From positions 21,404 to 85,403 of the forward strand of contig CAJTNT010000011.1 in NCBI GenBank assembly GCA_910577785.1: a stretch of 64,000 nt of DNA, read 5' to 3'. Below are positions 9,277 to 17,732 of this stretch, piece after piece. This DNA is from an uncultured Lachnospiraceae bacterium (GTDB lineage: Bacteria; Bacillota; Clostridia; Lachnospirales; Lachnospiraceae). The position numbers and the translations under genes are program-made. Position 1 is the first letter of the stretch; the number at the start of each line of letters is the position of its first letter. Under the pieces are notes generated by a model. It did not search any database and had not been told where the DNA came from. It saw only the letters and a program-made list of their open reading frames with translations.

Positions 9277-12200
9277 CTATAGTATCCCAAACTGCCCCTT
9301 CAGATAGCCCTCCAGGCGGCCATAGGATTCCAGGCGCTCCCACAGGGTAGCCTCATCCCCCACTTGATGGCTGACCATCATATCATTCAGCAGGTCATAA
9401 CGGCTTCCCTCCGCGCTGGTGCAAAATTCCTGGTTCTGGATATGGCCGCTCTCTGTCAGCCTCCATTCGCCATCGGCCTTTTCCTTGATGAAATAAGGAA
9501 TGCTCTCGCCATAGAACACCAGGAACTCCTTCACGTACACGCCCTGGTACATCTGCTTCATCTCACATTCCACATAGTCCTTCCCGAAGGCCGGCAGATA
9601 GCTGACGGCCACCTCCCGGCCAGGAGCCGTCCTGTATTCCAGAAAAACCTTATCGTGGTATAAATACTTCCCGGCAAACTTCTCCGGCAGTTCCCGATAA
9701 AAGGAAAACCATACATTGCGCGAAATACACTCTTCCAGCAGGCTGTCCGCCCATCTCTCTTCCTCTGCCGTCAGGCTTTTGCGCTGGGCGCACCATTTGA
9801 GGAATCCCAGCCTGCAGACCTCATTGAGAGGCTGACCTTCCCGCAGGCGCTTCCAGATACGGCGGAAACTATATTCCTCCGCTACAGCATCCCTGCTGAC
9901 AAACTGATGGGACATCTGGGACAGGTAGGCAAGCTCAACCATCTCTTTCCCCTGCTTCTCCACATAGCTTTGGAAAATGCTCTCCATATCCTGGGAAAAA
10001 TTCCCCGTGAACAGGAACTGCACCAGGCACCGTTCCTCCAGGTCATACGTGTCCATCTCAAAATCAGACGCCGCACGCCAGAGCCGCACCATTTCCTCCA
10101 GGCCCCCCTGAAAATACCTGCACATGTAGGAAAGGATCCGCTCATTGTACTTGCCACGCAGGAAGACTTCCCGGCACAGCTCCATCAGAAACGGCTCCGC
10201 CCCAGCGTCCTCTTCCTGCAAATCCTCCATCCGATGGCAGATGACATACACCAGCTTCGCCGGCGCGATATGCTCGCATCCATAGGACAGCAGCAGCTCA
10301 TACGCCCTCTTATAATGGCGCCTGGCCACCAGAAGCTCCATCATTTTCCTGCGGGCAGGGCTTTTCACCCCGTCAAAGGACAGGGAAAGCAGGAAGTCAT
10401 CCAGCGCCTCCCCTGTATAGTTCTCATAATAATAAGCCAGCATCTGAGGGCGCAGTTCCTCCCGGTACTCTTCACTGATTTCCTCCGACTCTACCAGCAT
10501 CTGGAGGTACGGCAGATCTTCCTTGCCATATGTCTGCCAGATCCGCTTACGGTCAAAATATTTGAGCAAGGGCGGTATCTTATCCTTGGCGCCGGCAATC
10601 GCCCGGTCAAGGAATTTATCCATATCCATCAGCGCCTCCACCACAGGTTCTTCCTCTGGCAGGAAGCGGACGCCATTCCTGTCCTCCAATAAAATCTGGT
10701 AGTCGCTCCCATATAAGTCCACATACCCCTGGCCTTGGCTCAGCGCCACGACCTGCTCCCGCTTCAGCGTGTGCTGGCGCACTACCAGCCGTACGGCGCT
10801 GGGACTTTTTACCGTAACCAGGTGAGTAAACAGCGCCCGCGCCAGGCAATCCGCCAACTCCCCATGGAGCATTTCTGGCGCCAGCACTTCCCGGCAGATT
10901 GGCGCCAGGTAGCGATCCATCCTGCCTGCCCTAAGCTTCTGCAGCGCAAAATCTTCCATATTCTTGCGGTAATGCTGGTAATTCCCCTTCCAAAAATGCT
11001 TATTCTCAATCATGGCCAGATAAAGCTTCGCCTGAGAGCGGTAAGGCAGGCTGCTGTGGTACTGGAAATACATCACCAAGCTCTTCGGCAGCCTGCTGAT
11101 TTCCTTGGCCGACTGCACCCACGCCTCATATATCCCCGCAATCCGCAGATCTTTTTCCAATCCCAGCTGATACCATTGGAAATAACGTTCTCCATAGCAA
11201 TTCCAGCGCATGCAGTAACTGCAGATGGCGCGCAGCATTTCCTTCTCAGGATAAGCCTCATAACAGGATACGAGGACTTCATACCAAATCGGATGGTACT
11301 CTGCGATTTCCGGCTCCAGCCGGCAGGCCTGCCGGGCAATCTCCCTGGAAATCACCAATTCCTTCGCCGCCCAGTTGAGAACCTTCCGCGCAAAGGCAGA
11401 TGCGTGCGCCAGCAGGTATGGATCCTTCTGCAGGATACGGTAAGCTTCCATATAAAGCACGGGGCTGTCCTTGCCCCTGGCCAGCTGGCGGGCAATCAGC
11501 TCCAGCCGACGGCTGCGGCTGCGGTTCATCTCTTCATCCAAAAACAGCAGCATCCAGAACAGGAAATTATCCTCCTTGTTCTTCTGGTAAATTTTGCGGA
11601 TTCTCCCTGTTATCTTATTCACATAAGAAACCTCTGGTTCCCGCAGCGTACACAGATACATATAATAGGCGTACAGCACGGATTCCTTGTTGGCCTTGTG
11701 CTTGGGGAAGGCATCCAGCGCCCACTCCGCCTCCTGGCGCTGCTTGTTCACCAGGAAAACCTGCGCCTTGGCCAGGAGGTACCAGAGGTTGTCCGGCTCC
11801 AGCAGATGCAGCTCATCCAGCAGCTGTCCCGTCTCCTTTGCCCACACCCCGGCCACAATCTTGTGGGTGCCCAAATCCAGGAACCTGCGGGTAATTTCTA
11901 TTTTCTTGCGCTTCACCTCACGCCCAGCCCGCAAATGATCCGCATGCTTCTGCACCAGGCAGATTTCCACACATTCCGTCTGGAATGGCGTACGGAACGT
12001 AATCCTGCCGAAATTTTTCCCGCTGTGCAGACCTCTGGGGTCAATCATATATTCTGCCACTGCATGGCTGCCCACAAACTCACCCGAAGTAATCAGGCTC
12101 TTGGCGGCCTTAATCCACGGGACGTCACTTTCCATCTCAATTGCCAGATAGCCCCATTCATCCCTGCGGAGGGTGATAATCTGCTTTTGCATCTCATGGA

Positions 12201-12822
12201 CGTTAGAAAATTCCCGGCAGGCTTCTTCTATTTCGAAATAGACGCGCTTTTTCTTCTTGACGGCAATCAGGAATTCCTCTACCTGGGACTTGGTACACGG
12301 CCTGCGCATCAGGGACTGGTAAATCATCTGTTCCTGCGTGTCCTGAGGCTTAAAAATCTGTATAAATTCGGGCCTGCCAAAAATTTTCACCGCTTCCTCA
12401 TAGGAATTGTGCGCCAGGTTAGCAAATTCAAACACGGTGCGGATCTTGCCCATGGAGCTGTTGGCATAATCCCGAGAAACCGTGGCGGTAAATGGGAGGT
12501 CATATTCCCCCAGGCTGCTGATAATATGGAAGCTCCCGGCCTGTACCTCGCCCTCGGAAAGGCCTTCGCTGCGGAAGGTAAAGGGGCACGTAATTTTGGT
12601 TCCATAAAAAGAAGCGCTGGAAAATTGCATGCGGGGATTCGAGGAGCAGACGGTACCCTCAGCAGCCGTTTCACCTGTAATCTCTATAAAAAATTCTCCC
12701 TTGTAGTCCTGACCCTCCGCCACTTCAAAGATAAGAGCCTCTGGGGATATCTGGAGAACCGAATTGTCATAGCTGCATATCCCGGCAGCCATCTCTTCAA
12801 TTTTCTTATGCAAATCTGTCAC
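9277..12822 (-). CDS. Giant DUF5717-type protein
   Basis: This 1181-residue protein is the first gene of the long minus-strand operon. Residues 15-130 are beta-rich (ISPEALIFEVAEGQDYKGEFFIEITGE, then a second sandwich). The rest is mostly alpha-helical with repeat-like pairs reminiscent of TPR or HEAT solenoids (WYLLAKAQVFLVNKQRQEAEWALDAF). From memory this pattern is DUF5717. No signal peptide or membrane span is seen. Translation could begin at GTG 12822, but AGCAGG abuts that codon; the in-frame TTG at 12813 is better spaced (8 bases). A large cytoplasmic scaffold role is inferred. A 698-codon open frame on the opposite strand is a by-product of codon bias. Confidence 0.75.
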   Translation of the reverse strand: MTDLHKKIEEMAAGICSYDNSVLQISPEALIFEVAEGQDYKGEFFIEITGETAAEGTVCSSNPRMQFSSASFYGTKITCPFTFRSEGLSEGEVQAGSFHIISSLGEYDLPFTATVSRDYANSSMGKIRTVFEFANLAHNSYEEAVKIFGRPEFIQIFKPQDTQEQMIYQSLMRRPCTKSQVEEFLIAVKKKKRVYFEIEEACREFSNVHEMQKQIITLRRDEWGYLAIEMESDVPWIKAAKSLITSGEFVGSHAVAEYMIDPRGLHSGKNFGRITFRTPFQTECVEICLVQKHADHLRAGREVKRKKIEITRRFLDLGTHKIVAGVWAKETGQLLDELHLLEPDNLWYLLAKAQVFLVNKQRQEAEWALDAFPKHKANKESVLYAYYMYLCTLREPEVSYVNKITGRIRKIYQKNKEDNFLFWMLLFLDEEMNRSRSRRLELIARQLARGKDSPVLYMEAYRILQKDPYLLAHASAFARKVLNWAAKELVISREIARQACRLEPEIAEYHPIWYEVLVSCYEAYPEKEMLRAICSYCMRWNCYGERYFQWYQLGLEKDLRIAGIYEAWVQSAKEISRLPKSLVMYFQYHSSLPYRSQAKLYLAMIENKHFWKGNYQHYRKNMEDFALQKLRAGRMDRYLAPICREVLAPEMLHGELADCLARALFTHLVTVKSPSAVRLVVRQHTLKREQVVALSQGQGYVDLYGSDYQILLEDRNGVRFLPEEEPVVEALMDMDKFLDRAIAGAKDKIPPLLKYFDRKRIWQTYGKEDLPYLQMLVESEEISEEYREELRPQMLAYYYENYTGEALDDFLLSLSFDGVKSPARRKMMELLVARRHYKRAYELLLSYGCEHIAPAKLVYVICHRMEDLQEEDAGAEPFLMELCREVFLRGKYNERILSYMCRYFQGGLEEMVRLWRAASDFEMDTYDLEERCLVQFLFTGNFSQDMESIFQSYVEKQGKEMVELAYLSQMSHQFVSRDAVAEEYSFRRIWKRLREGQPLNEVCRLGFLKWCAQRKSLTAEEERWADSLLEECISRNVWFSFYRELPEKFAGKYLYHDKVFLEYRTAPGREVAVSYLPAFGKDYVECEMKQMYQGVYVKEFLVFYGESIPYFIKEKADGEWRLTESGHIQNQEFCTSAEGSRYDLLNDMMVSHQVGDEATLWERLESYGRLEGYLKGQFGIL

Positions 12823-12839
12823 CTGCTTTAGCTTTGTGG

Positions 12840-12867
12840 TTGATTTTATCTTGAATTCCGTTATAAT
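12840..12867 (+). promoter_or_regulatory. Divergent promoter for the CobD/HisC-like gene
   Basis: TTGATT (12840-12845) and TATAAT (12862-12867) are 16 bases apart on the plus strand. Transcription would start near 12874 and leave a leader of about 160 bases before the ATG at 13035. I see no recognised riboswitch in that leader. Confidence 0.55.
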
Positions 12868-12873
12868 GTATTA

Positions 12874-12902
12874 ATTATAAACGATTCGCTGGGCTGTGTA
12901 AA
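12874..12902 (-). promoter_or_regulatory. Promoter of the DUF5717-to-DUF5682 operon
   Basis: On the minus strand TTTACA (12902-12897) and TATAAT (12879-12874) are separated by exactly 17 bases, a good vegetative sigma-70 type promoter, about 50 bp before the first codon of the long operon. It overlaps a divergent plus-strand promoter, so the two transcripts may compete. Confidence 0.7.
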
Positions 12903-13034
12903 TGTTAATATGGAAAAAAATCTAAGCGCTGCACTTCCTTGCATGACGGGAGTTTGCACACGCTAGGAAAGGCATTCCAGAAAACAGAGATTGGTTATGG
13001 AAGTACTAAGTAAAGAAAGGAATTTAGGGAGATT

Positions 13035-14147
13035 ATGGTAAATCAGAAGGTCAGCTTCCATGGGAGCGATATTGAAAAGATAGCGGAGGCTTATGGGATA
13101 AAGAAGGAAGAGATTACGAATTTCAGCGCAAATGTGAATCCGTTGGGGATTTCCCCTATGTTGCGGAAAGCCTTAGCGGAGCATGTGGATGCGATCCGGA
13201 CTTATCCAGATCGGGACTATACGGGACTGCGGGAAGCGATTGCAGGGTATGCAGGGACGGATTGCCAGAATATCGTCGTGGGGAATGGGGCGACAGAATT
13301 GATCTCCCTTTTGATACGGACGGTGAACCCAAAGAAGACATTGATCATTGCTCCTACTTATTCAGAATATGAACGTGAGATTGCCCTAAATGGAGGGAGC
13401 TGCCAGTATTATGCGCTGCGGGAAACGGAAAAATTCGTATTGGATCTTGGGGATTTTCTGGGGCAGCTGCACCCGGGGGTGGAACTGCTGATCTTGTGCA
13501 ATCCGAATAATCCTACCTCCAGCCTAGTTGGCCGCCAGGAAATGGAAGAGCTGCTGGAGGCCTGCAGGAAACAGGGGGTTTTTGTGCTGGTTGACGAGAC
13601 TTATATGGAATTTGTGTCGCATTATGAGCGCGTTACAGCCGTTCCGCTAGTAGAACGGTTCGAAAATATGGCCGTCCTGCGGGGAACGTCAAAGTTCTTC
13701 GCCGTGCCGGGGCTGCGGCTGGGGTATGCCATCACCGGGAACAGGCGTTTCCTGGAGTCAATCCGCAGGCAGCAAAACCCATGGTCGCTCCATTCGCTGG
13801 CCGCGGTGGCTGGCGGGGCAATGTTTGGGGACGAGGAATACATTGCCATGACACATGAGGTCATCGCCAGAGAACGGGAACGGATGTATGTACGGTTTGC
13901 AGAAGATACGCGTTTTCAGCCTTATGTGCCGACGGCGAATTTCATGCTGCTGCGGATCCGCAAGAAGGATATCTCATCGGAAATGCTGTTCGAACGCGCC
14001 ATACGCGAGAAAATGATGATACGGGACTGCTCAGACTTCCTCTTTCTGGACAAGGAGTATATCCGCTTCTGCTTCCTGAACCCAGAACAGAATGACAGGC
14101 TGGCGGAGTGCCTGCTCTCGCCAGATATGGAACCTTTCCGTGCCTGA
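13035..14147 (+). CDS. PLP-dependent aminotransferase, CobD/HisC-like
   Basis: The 370-residue protein is a fold-type I PLP enzyme. It has the N-terminal HGxD-type segment (FHGSDIEKIAEAYGI), SANVNPLG, a conserved CNPNNPTS cofactor-site loop, DETYMEF and the PLP-lysine motif GTSKFFAVPGLRLGY. The N-terminal HGSD and SANVNPLG segments are typical of L-threonine-O-3-phosphate decarboxylase (CobD) and the closely related histidinol-phosphate aminotransferases. No cobalamin or histidine genes are nearby, so the substrate cannot be fixed. The start is supported by AGGGAG about 4 bases upstream. It is transcribed alone, divergently from the large operon. Confidence 0.85.
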   Translation: MVNQKVSFHGSDIEKIAEAYGIKKEEITNFSANVNPLGISPMLRKALAEHVDAIRTYPDRDYTGLREAIAGYAGTDCQNIVVGNGATELISLLIRTVNPKKTLIIAPTYSEYEREIALNGGSCQYYALRETEKFVLDLGDFLGQLHPGVELLILCNPNNPTSSLVGRQEMEELLEACRKQGVFVLVDETYMEFVSHYERVTAVPLVERFENMAVLRGTSKFFAVPGLRLGYAITGNRRFLESIRRQQNPWSLHSLAAVAGGAMFGDEEYIAMTHEVIARERERMYVRFAEDTRFQPYVPTANFMLLRIRKKDISSEMLFERAIREKMMIRDCSDFLFLDKEYIRFCFLNPEQNDRLAECLLSPDMEPFRA

Positions 14148-14274
14148 CAGGCTCCATAGCAAAGGCAAGGGATGTTACGGCACATCGGATCACTATGGCA
14201 GCAATCCTTTCCCGCGACAGAAATGTGCCTTAGCTCTATTTCCTTGCATGGACATCAAACACGATAGATTCCGT

Positions 14275-14763
14275 TTACTTCGGGGCGGCGGCACGGCGGA
14301 ATCGCCGCCTGGCAATCAGGTGTAATGCGGCCAGCGCCGCCGCCAGGCCAAGCAGGCCGCCGAGCCCATCGATGCACACGTCGCGGAACTCGCCGGACCT
14401 GCCTGATACCAGGAGCTGATGCCCTTCGTCTGTGATGGCGTAACATACCGTAAAGACCCAGGACAGCAGAACCGTCCATTTCCTTGCCAGCGGGTAGCAG
14501 CTTAGGTGCAGGAAAAACAGGACTGCCAGCACCGCATATTCGCTCATATGTGCGCATTTGCGGATGCTGAACTGCATAGAATCCGCCTGTGCCACCAGCT
14601 CTTCCTCTCCCTTCTGCAGTTGGAATACCTCATTCTGCCAGCTTGCAATCTGATATGCCACCGTCTGGCTGGACTGGGCGGATTCCTCCGCAATCTGGTT
14701 TGAAAAAGCAAATATGACTGCCATCCATACGACAATCAAAAGGCCTGTCGCCCATTTCTTCAT
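14275..14763 (-). CDS. VanZ-like membrane protein
   Basis: The 162-residue protein has an N-terminal membrane span (KKWATGLLIVVWMAVIFAFS) and the VanZ family motifs: RKCAHMSEYAVLAVL near residues 88-102, and YAITDEGHQLLVSGRSGEFRDVCIDGLGG near 125-153. Further hydrophobic stretches complete a four-span topology. VanZ proteins are small integral membrane proteins; the founding member lowers teicoplanin susceptibility, but most homologues have no known function. No glycopeptide-resistance genes are nearby. It is monocistronic and convergent with the aminotransferase gene, ending 127 bp from it. Confidence 0.88.
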   Translation of the reverse strand: MKKWATGLLIVVWMAVIFAFSNQIAEESAQSSQTVAYQIASWQNEVFQLQKGEEELVAQADSMQFSIRKCAHMSEYAVLAVLFFLHLSCYPLARKWTVLLSWVFTVCYAITDEGHQLLVSGRSGEFRDVCIDGLGGLLGLAAALAALHLIARRRFRRAAAPK

Positions 14764-14996
14764 AATAAATGCCCTCTTTCCTTGGTTTTTGGGGAAATGT
14801 GCAGAAGCAATACGCCGTTTATGTACCGTTCCTCATTCCTCGCGTTATTGCCGGACATTTCTGTAGTATCTGGTACTTTGATCGTTCTTATAAAAAACCG
14901 TGCTTTTTATTTTACCATATTTTTACCCACGAAAAAAGGAAATAAGGAAATTTTAAGAAAAACTTTGCTTTTTGAGATTGCTTTTCCTTCCTGCAT
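14764..14996. other. Gene-free AT-rich spacer
   Basis: This stretch between two minus-strand genes is AT-rich and should hold the VanZ promoter on the minus strand. I see no RNA gene, repeat or convincing terminator in it. Confidence 0.4.
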
Positions 14997-15701
14997 TTAT
15001 GGATTCAGAAAGTTTATGTATTGGGGAATTTTTTCATATTCTGGGAAAATGGCCTCCCTTATCTCCTGGAAGGACAGTTCCTGACCATGTAGCTTCTGCC
15101 ACTCTACCATCCCGTCCAGCACGGCATTCATCAGCTTGCAGATATGCTCATCCGGCATTTCATACAAAAACCCTTTGATATCGTAACAGGTTCCATAAGA
15201 AGAATAATTTAAGGCAATTGTGTTAAAATATGACCATGCGTGGCCTTCATCGCGGATTACGCCATTCGACCGCACCTCATACTTCGGCCATTGGAATGCT
15301 TCTGGCAAAATCCCGGCAGGCTCCAGATAGCCCGATTTTACAGACTCCTTTATAAAGCCATATAGTTCTTGCAGCTGTTCCTCCGAGAGAGAGGCGGAAG
15401 CTGTTTCTAACTCTGTGCCGGTTCCTATATCAGGCTCTGGAACAGGGGTATCCTGCGATGGCAGAGTTTCGCTGCTGCCTCCTGTATCGGGTTCTGGGAT
15501 GGGAGCAGCCTGTGAAGGCGGCGTTTCGCTGCTGCCTCCTGCATCGGGTACCGCAGGCGCTGGGTGAGGGGTACTCTTAGCGGCTGGCAGGGCTGTGCCG
15601 CTGCCCGAAGGCTTGGGATTGCTGCAGGAGAAGGCTGTAAGCATCAGCGCTGTTACCAAAATCACATATAATTTTTTTCTTTCCACGTTCTTTTGTCTCA
15701 T
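14997..15701 (-). CDS. Exported proline-rich protein, possible lipoprotein
   Basis: The 234-residue protein starts with a basic segment and hydrophobic core (KKLYVILVTALMLTAFSC), followed by a low-complexity Ser/Pro/Gly region. The cysteine at about 26 could be a lipidation site, but the residues before it (AFS) are a poor lipobox. Residues of about 54-91 contain two near-identical 19-residue units (GGSSETPPSQAAPIPEPDT and GGSSETLPSQDTPVPEPDI), giving a visible 57-bp tandem duplication in the DNA. The C-terminal 130 residues form a soluble helical domain I do not recognise. A cell-surface location with a flexible stalk is inferred. Confidence 0.7.
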   Translation of the reverse strand: MRQKNVERKKLYVILVTALMLTAFSCSNPKPSGSGTALPAAKSTPHPAPAVPDAGGSSETPPSQAAPIPEPDTGGSSETLPSQDTPVPEPDIGTGTELETASASLSEEQLQELYGFIKESVKSGYLEPAGILPEAFQWPKYEVRSNGVIRDEGHAWSYFNTIALNYSSYGTCYDIKGFLYEMPDEHICKLMNAVLDGMVEWQKLHGQELSFQEIREAIFPEYEKIPQYINFLNP

Positions 15702-15886
15702 CTCAGATGTCCTTTCCTTTGTGTTCGCTTTTTTGATTTCATTCTAGCATATCAAATTAGCAATTTCAATTCAAGAAATTACAAAATAGCATTTTTTCTG
15801 AACCAAATTTACCTTTTTCTATATACTTTTACATATGCCTAATGAGGTTATGCAAAGGGACAGAAAAATCTGCCCCACTTCAAAAA

Positions 15887-15924
15887 CCCCGCTACAAGCA
15901 ACGGAGTTTTTAACCCTCGCGGGG
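15887..15924 (+). other. Structured leader with two alternative stems before the XRE gene
   Basis: CCCCGC (15887-15892) can pair with GCGGGG (15919-15924), while AAAAAC just before it can instead pair with GTTTTT (about 15905-15910). The two pairings exclude each other. The element lies 30 bp upstream of the XRE regulator start and could be a regulatory leader or a remnant of a small repeat. Confidence 0.4.
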
Positions 15925-15954
15925 ATATAAATTTCAGGAATTTGGGAGGATTTT

Positions 15955-16335
15955 ATGAACACAATTGGGGAACGAATCGTTTTTTTAAGAGAGGAATGCG
16001 ACATGAGCCAAAAGGAACTGGCCTATGCCATCGACATAGCGCCCACTTCCCTGTCCCGCTATGAAAACAACCTGTATGAGCCAAAAGCGGAGATTCTCCT
16101 GCGCCTTGCTTCGGCGCTGAATACAACTTCCGATTATTTGCTGGGGCTGACTGACACCTATAAGAGGGTACAGCCAATCGGACAAAAGCCCCAGGGAATT
16201 ACTGCCTCCGAGTACCATCTCCTTACCTCTTACCGAAAATTAGACCGCGAAAACCAGATCCGGGTATCAGAGCGGATTGACACGCTGCTGGAAATGCAGG
16301 CCCCAAAGCCTCAGAACGCTGGAAGCGGGAAATAA
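15955..16335 (+). CDS. XRE-family transcriptional regulator
   Basis: The 126-residue protein has an N-terminal helix-turn-helix of the Cro/CI type (residues 4-60: GERIVFLREECDMSQKELAYAIDIAPTSLSRYENNLYEP) and the usual following LASALNTTSDYLLGLTD segment. The C-terminal 50 residues are charged and may dimerise. GGGAGG lies 5 bases upstream of the ATG. Its target is unknown; the nearest genes are the superoxide reductase (convergent) and the exported protein (divergent). Confidence 0.9.
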   Translation: MNTIGERIVFLREECDMSQKELAYAIDIAPTSLSRYENNLYEPKAEILLRLASALNTTSDYLLGLTDTYKRVQPIGQKPQGITASEYHLLTSYRKLDRENQIRVSERIDTLLEMQAPKPQNAGSGK

Positions 16336-16367
16336 TCAGATTGCCAAAAAAACATATTTCCAAAAAA

Positions 16368-16390
16368 AGAATCCCGCCTTGCGGGATTCT
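16368..16390. terminator. Bidirectional intrinsic terminator
   Basis: A perfect 10-bp stem AGAATCCCGC / GCGGGATTCT with a CTT loop lies between the convergent XRE and superoxide reductase genes. On the minus strand the stem is followed by a run of seven T, which makes it a strong terminator for the superoxide reductase; it may also serve the XRE gene. Confidence 0.85.
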
Positions 16391-16452
16391 GCTCTGTTTC
16401 TCCGTCCTGGAAGGGCATGGGTTACGAGATGCCCTGGGGGGTTACATGGGTT

Positions 16453-16821
16453 TTACTGAATCTCCGCCTTCCAAAGGCCGTGAAGGTTACAATACTCATA
16501 AGCCGCCACAGGCCTATCCCCGGAAGCAAGCACAAACTCTGCCTCTGGCTTCTGGCCAGGGAAAAGCTTCCTCAGATATCCCCCCTGCTCTGTCTCAAGG
16601 TAAATCCACATAATATAGTGTTCCTCCAGCATGGGGTGTTCCAGTTCCCCTACCTTTACCGTAATCGTGCCGCCTTTCTTCTCCACTGCCGGGACATGCT
16701 TTTCCCCGGAAGCATCAGCGGTATTGGCTGCCAGTTCCTGGAACTTCTTCTCATGCCCTGGGCTGCCTGCCACCAGTTCCATGGCAATGCTCTGGCATTC
16801 GCTACACTTGTAAAAATTCAT
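16453..16821 (-). CDS. Superoxide reductase (desulfoferrodoxin family) with degenerate N-terminal iron site
   Basis: The 122-residue protein reduces superoxide to peroxide with electrons usually supplied by rubredoxin. Center II ligands are present: EKHVP, EHPM, EEHYI and the C-terminal YCNLHG (Cys and His). The N-terminus keeps CSEC (residues 6-9) but lacks the CC pair that completes the four-cysteine center I in classical desulfoferrodoxin; that stretch reads SPGHEKKF instead. It should therefore work as a one-iron enzyme. The promoter should lie in the spacer to its right. It fits with the flavodiiron operon at 27.8-31 kb as part of an anaerobe's oxygen defence. Confidence 0.9.
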   Translation of the reverse strand: MNFYKCSECQSIAMELVAGSPGHEKKFQELAANTADASGEKHVPAVEKKGGTITVKVGELEHPMLEEHYIMWIYLETEQGGYLRKLFPGQKPEAEFVLASGDRPVAAYEYCNLHGLWKAEIQ

Positions 16822-16964
16822 GGTATGCGCCTCCTATCTTTGTGATCTGCCCCTCATCGAAAGCAAATGGGATTGCAGCTACATGATTTCATGTGCCTAA
16901 ATTCCTCTTTTAGTATGCCCTGGGCAGGGAAATATTATCCGTTATTCATCATAGCATATTCCAT

Positions 16965-17732
16965 TTATAATTCTCTTGGCTGAAGAAGAAACACTTTCAC
17001 TGTCTTTCCACTCTTTCCCGACCCTCTTGCAAATGCCTCCTTAAATGCCTCTGGATTCTTTATAATGCCTACCCTATCATATATGAAAAAATAGATAACA
17101 TTTGCCTGATAATGAAATGCATCTGCCCCCATTTCTTCTATCAACTGCTTCTCGGCCATACTTTCACGTGTACATTTTGTTTCAATGATCAGGTTATATA
17201 AATTCAAATAGATATCTGCACGCATCCCAGCATATCCGTTGTCACTGTATACTTCTTGACGTGAGGTTGGAAATAATGGCAGCAGCAAAGAATACAGCAT
17301 CCTTTGCAAATCATATTCATTTCCAATCTGAATTGCACTTAATGCTTCCAACGTCAAGGTACCTTTTTTATGTACAGGATTTTTGTACATTGCATGGTAA
17401 TACATATAAAAATTCTCCAAAATCCTCTCAACCACTGACAAATCATTCTTCTTATTTCCCTCCCTTCCAAAAACATCTGCTTTCTCCTCTAAAATTCTTA
17501 TGGTATTGCCCAAGGACTTTTTCAGCTCTTCTATCGTCTCTATTGGAGAATACTCATTTTCCACATAATGCATTTTGACATTTATTTCTTTTCGCTCTAT
17601 TTCTGTACATCCAATCTGATCCAAATATGTTTTTACTTTACTGCACCATAAATCATATTTATTTAACAGTTCCCTCTGGCATGAAATTCCCGCCAGCGCC
17701 TTTCCCTCTAATATCAAAAGATCTATCTCCAT
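16965..17732 (-). CDS. PD-(D/E)XK-type nuclease, partner of the AAA ATPase
   Basis: I start it at 17732 (MEIDLLILEGKALAG) because GGAGGG lies about 8 bases upstream. The protein is then 255 residues and overlaps the ATPase gene by 10 bases, so the two are translationally coupled. The C-terminal half has GMRADIYL...LIIETKC, the D...ExK arrangement of PD-(D/E)XK nucleases, followed by KQLIEEMGADAFHY. The N-terminal half is helical and unrecognised. It is AT-rich, like its partner. An ATPase coupled to a restriction-endonuclease-like protein is a typical design for phage or plasmid defence; that role is inference. Confidence 0.75.
   Translation of the reverse strand: MEIDLLILEGKALAGISCQRELLNKYDLWCSKVKTYLDQIGCTEIERKEINVKMHYVENEYSPIETIEELKKSLGNTIRILEEKADVFGREGNKKNDLSVVERILENFYMYYHAMYKNPVHKKGTLTLEALSAIQIGNEYDLQRMLYSLLLPLFPTSRQEVYSDNGYAGMRADIYLNLYNLIIETKCTRESMAEKQLIEEMGADAFHYQANVIYFFIYDRVGIIKNPEAFKEAFARGSGKSGKTVKVFLLQPREL

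Noticed and set aside
10735..12831. A 698-codon open frame on the plus strand opposite the DUF5717 gene
   Set aside because: It is antisense to a well-formed protein, has no ribosome site or domain, and its His/Gln/Leu/Pro-rich composition is the usual shadow of codon bias.
14160..14250. A fourth copy of the structured dispersed element
   Set aside because: Only ATGTTACGGCAC and a nearby ACAGAAA string are shared; the helices and conserved loops are absent.
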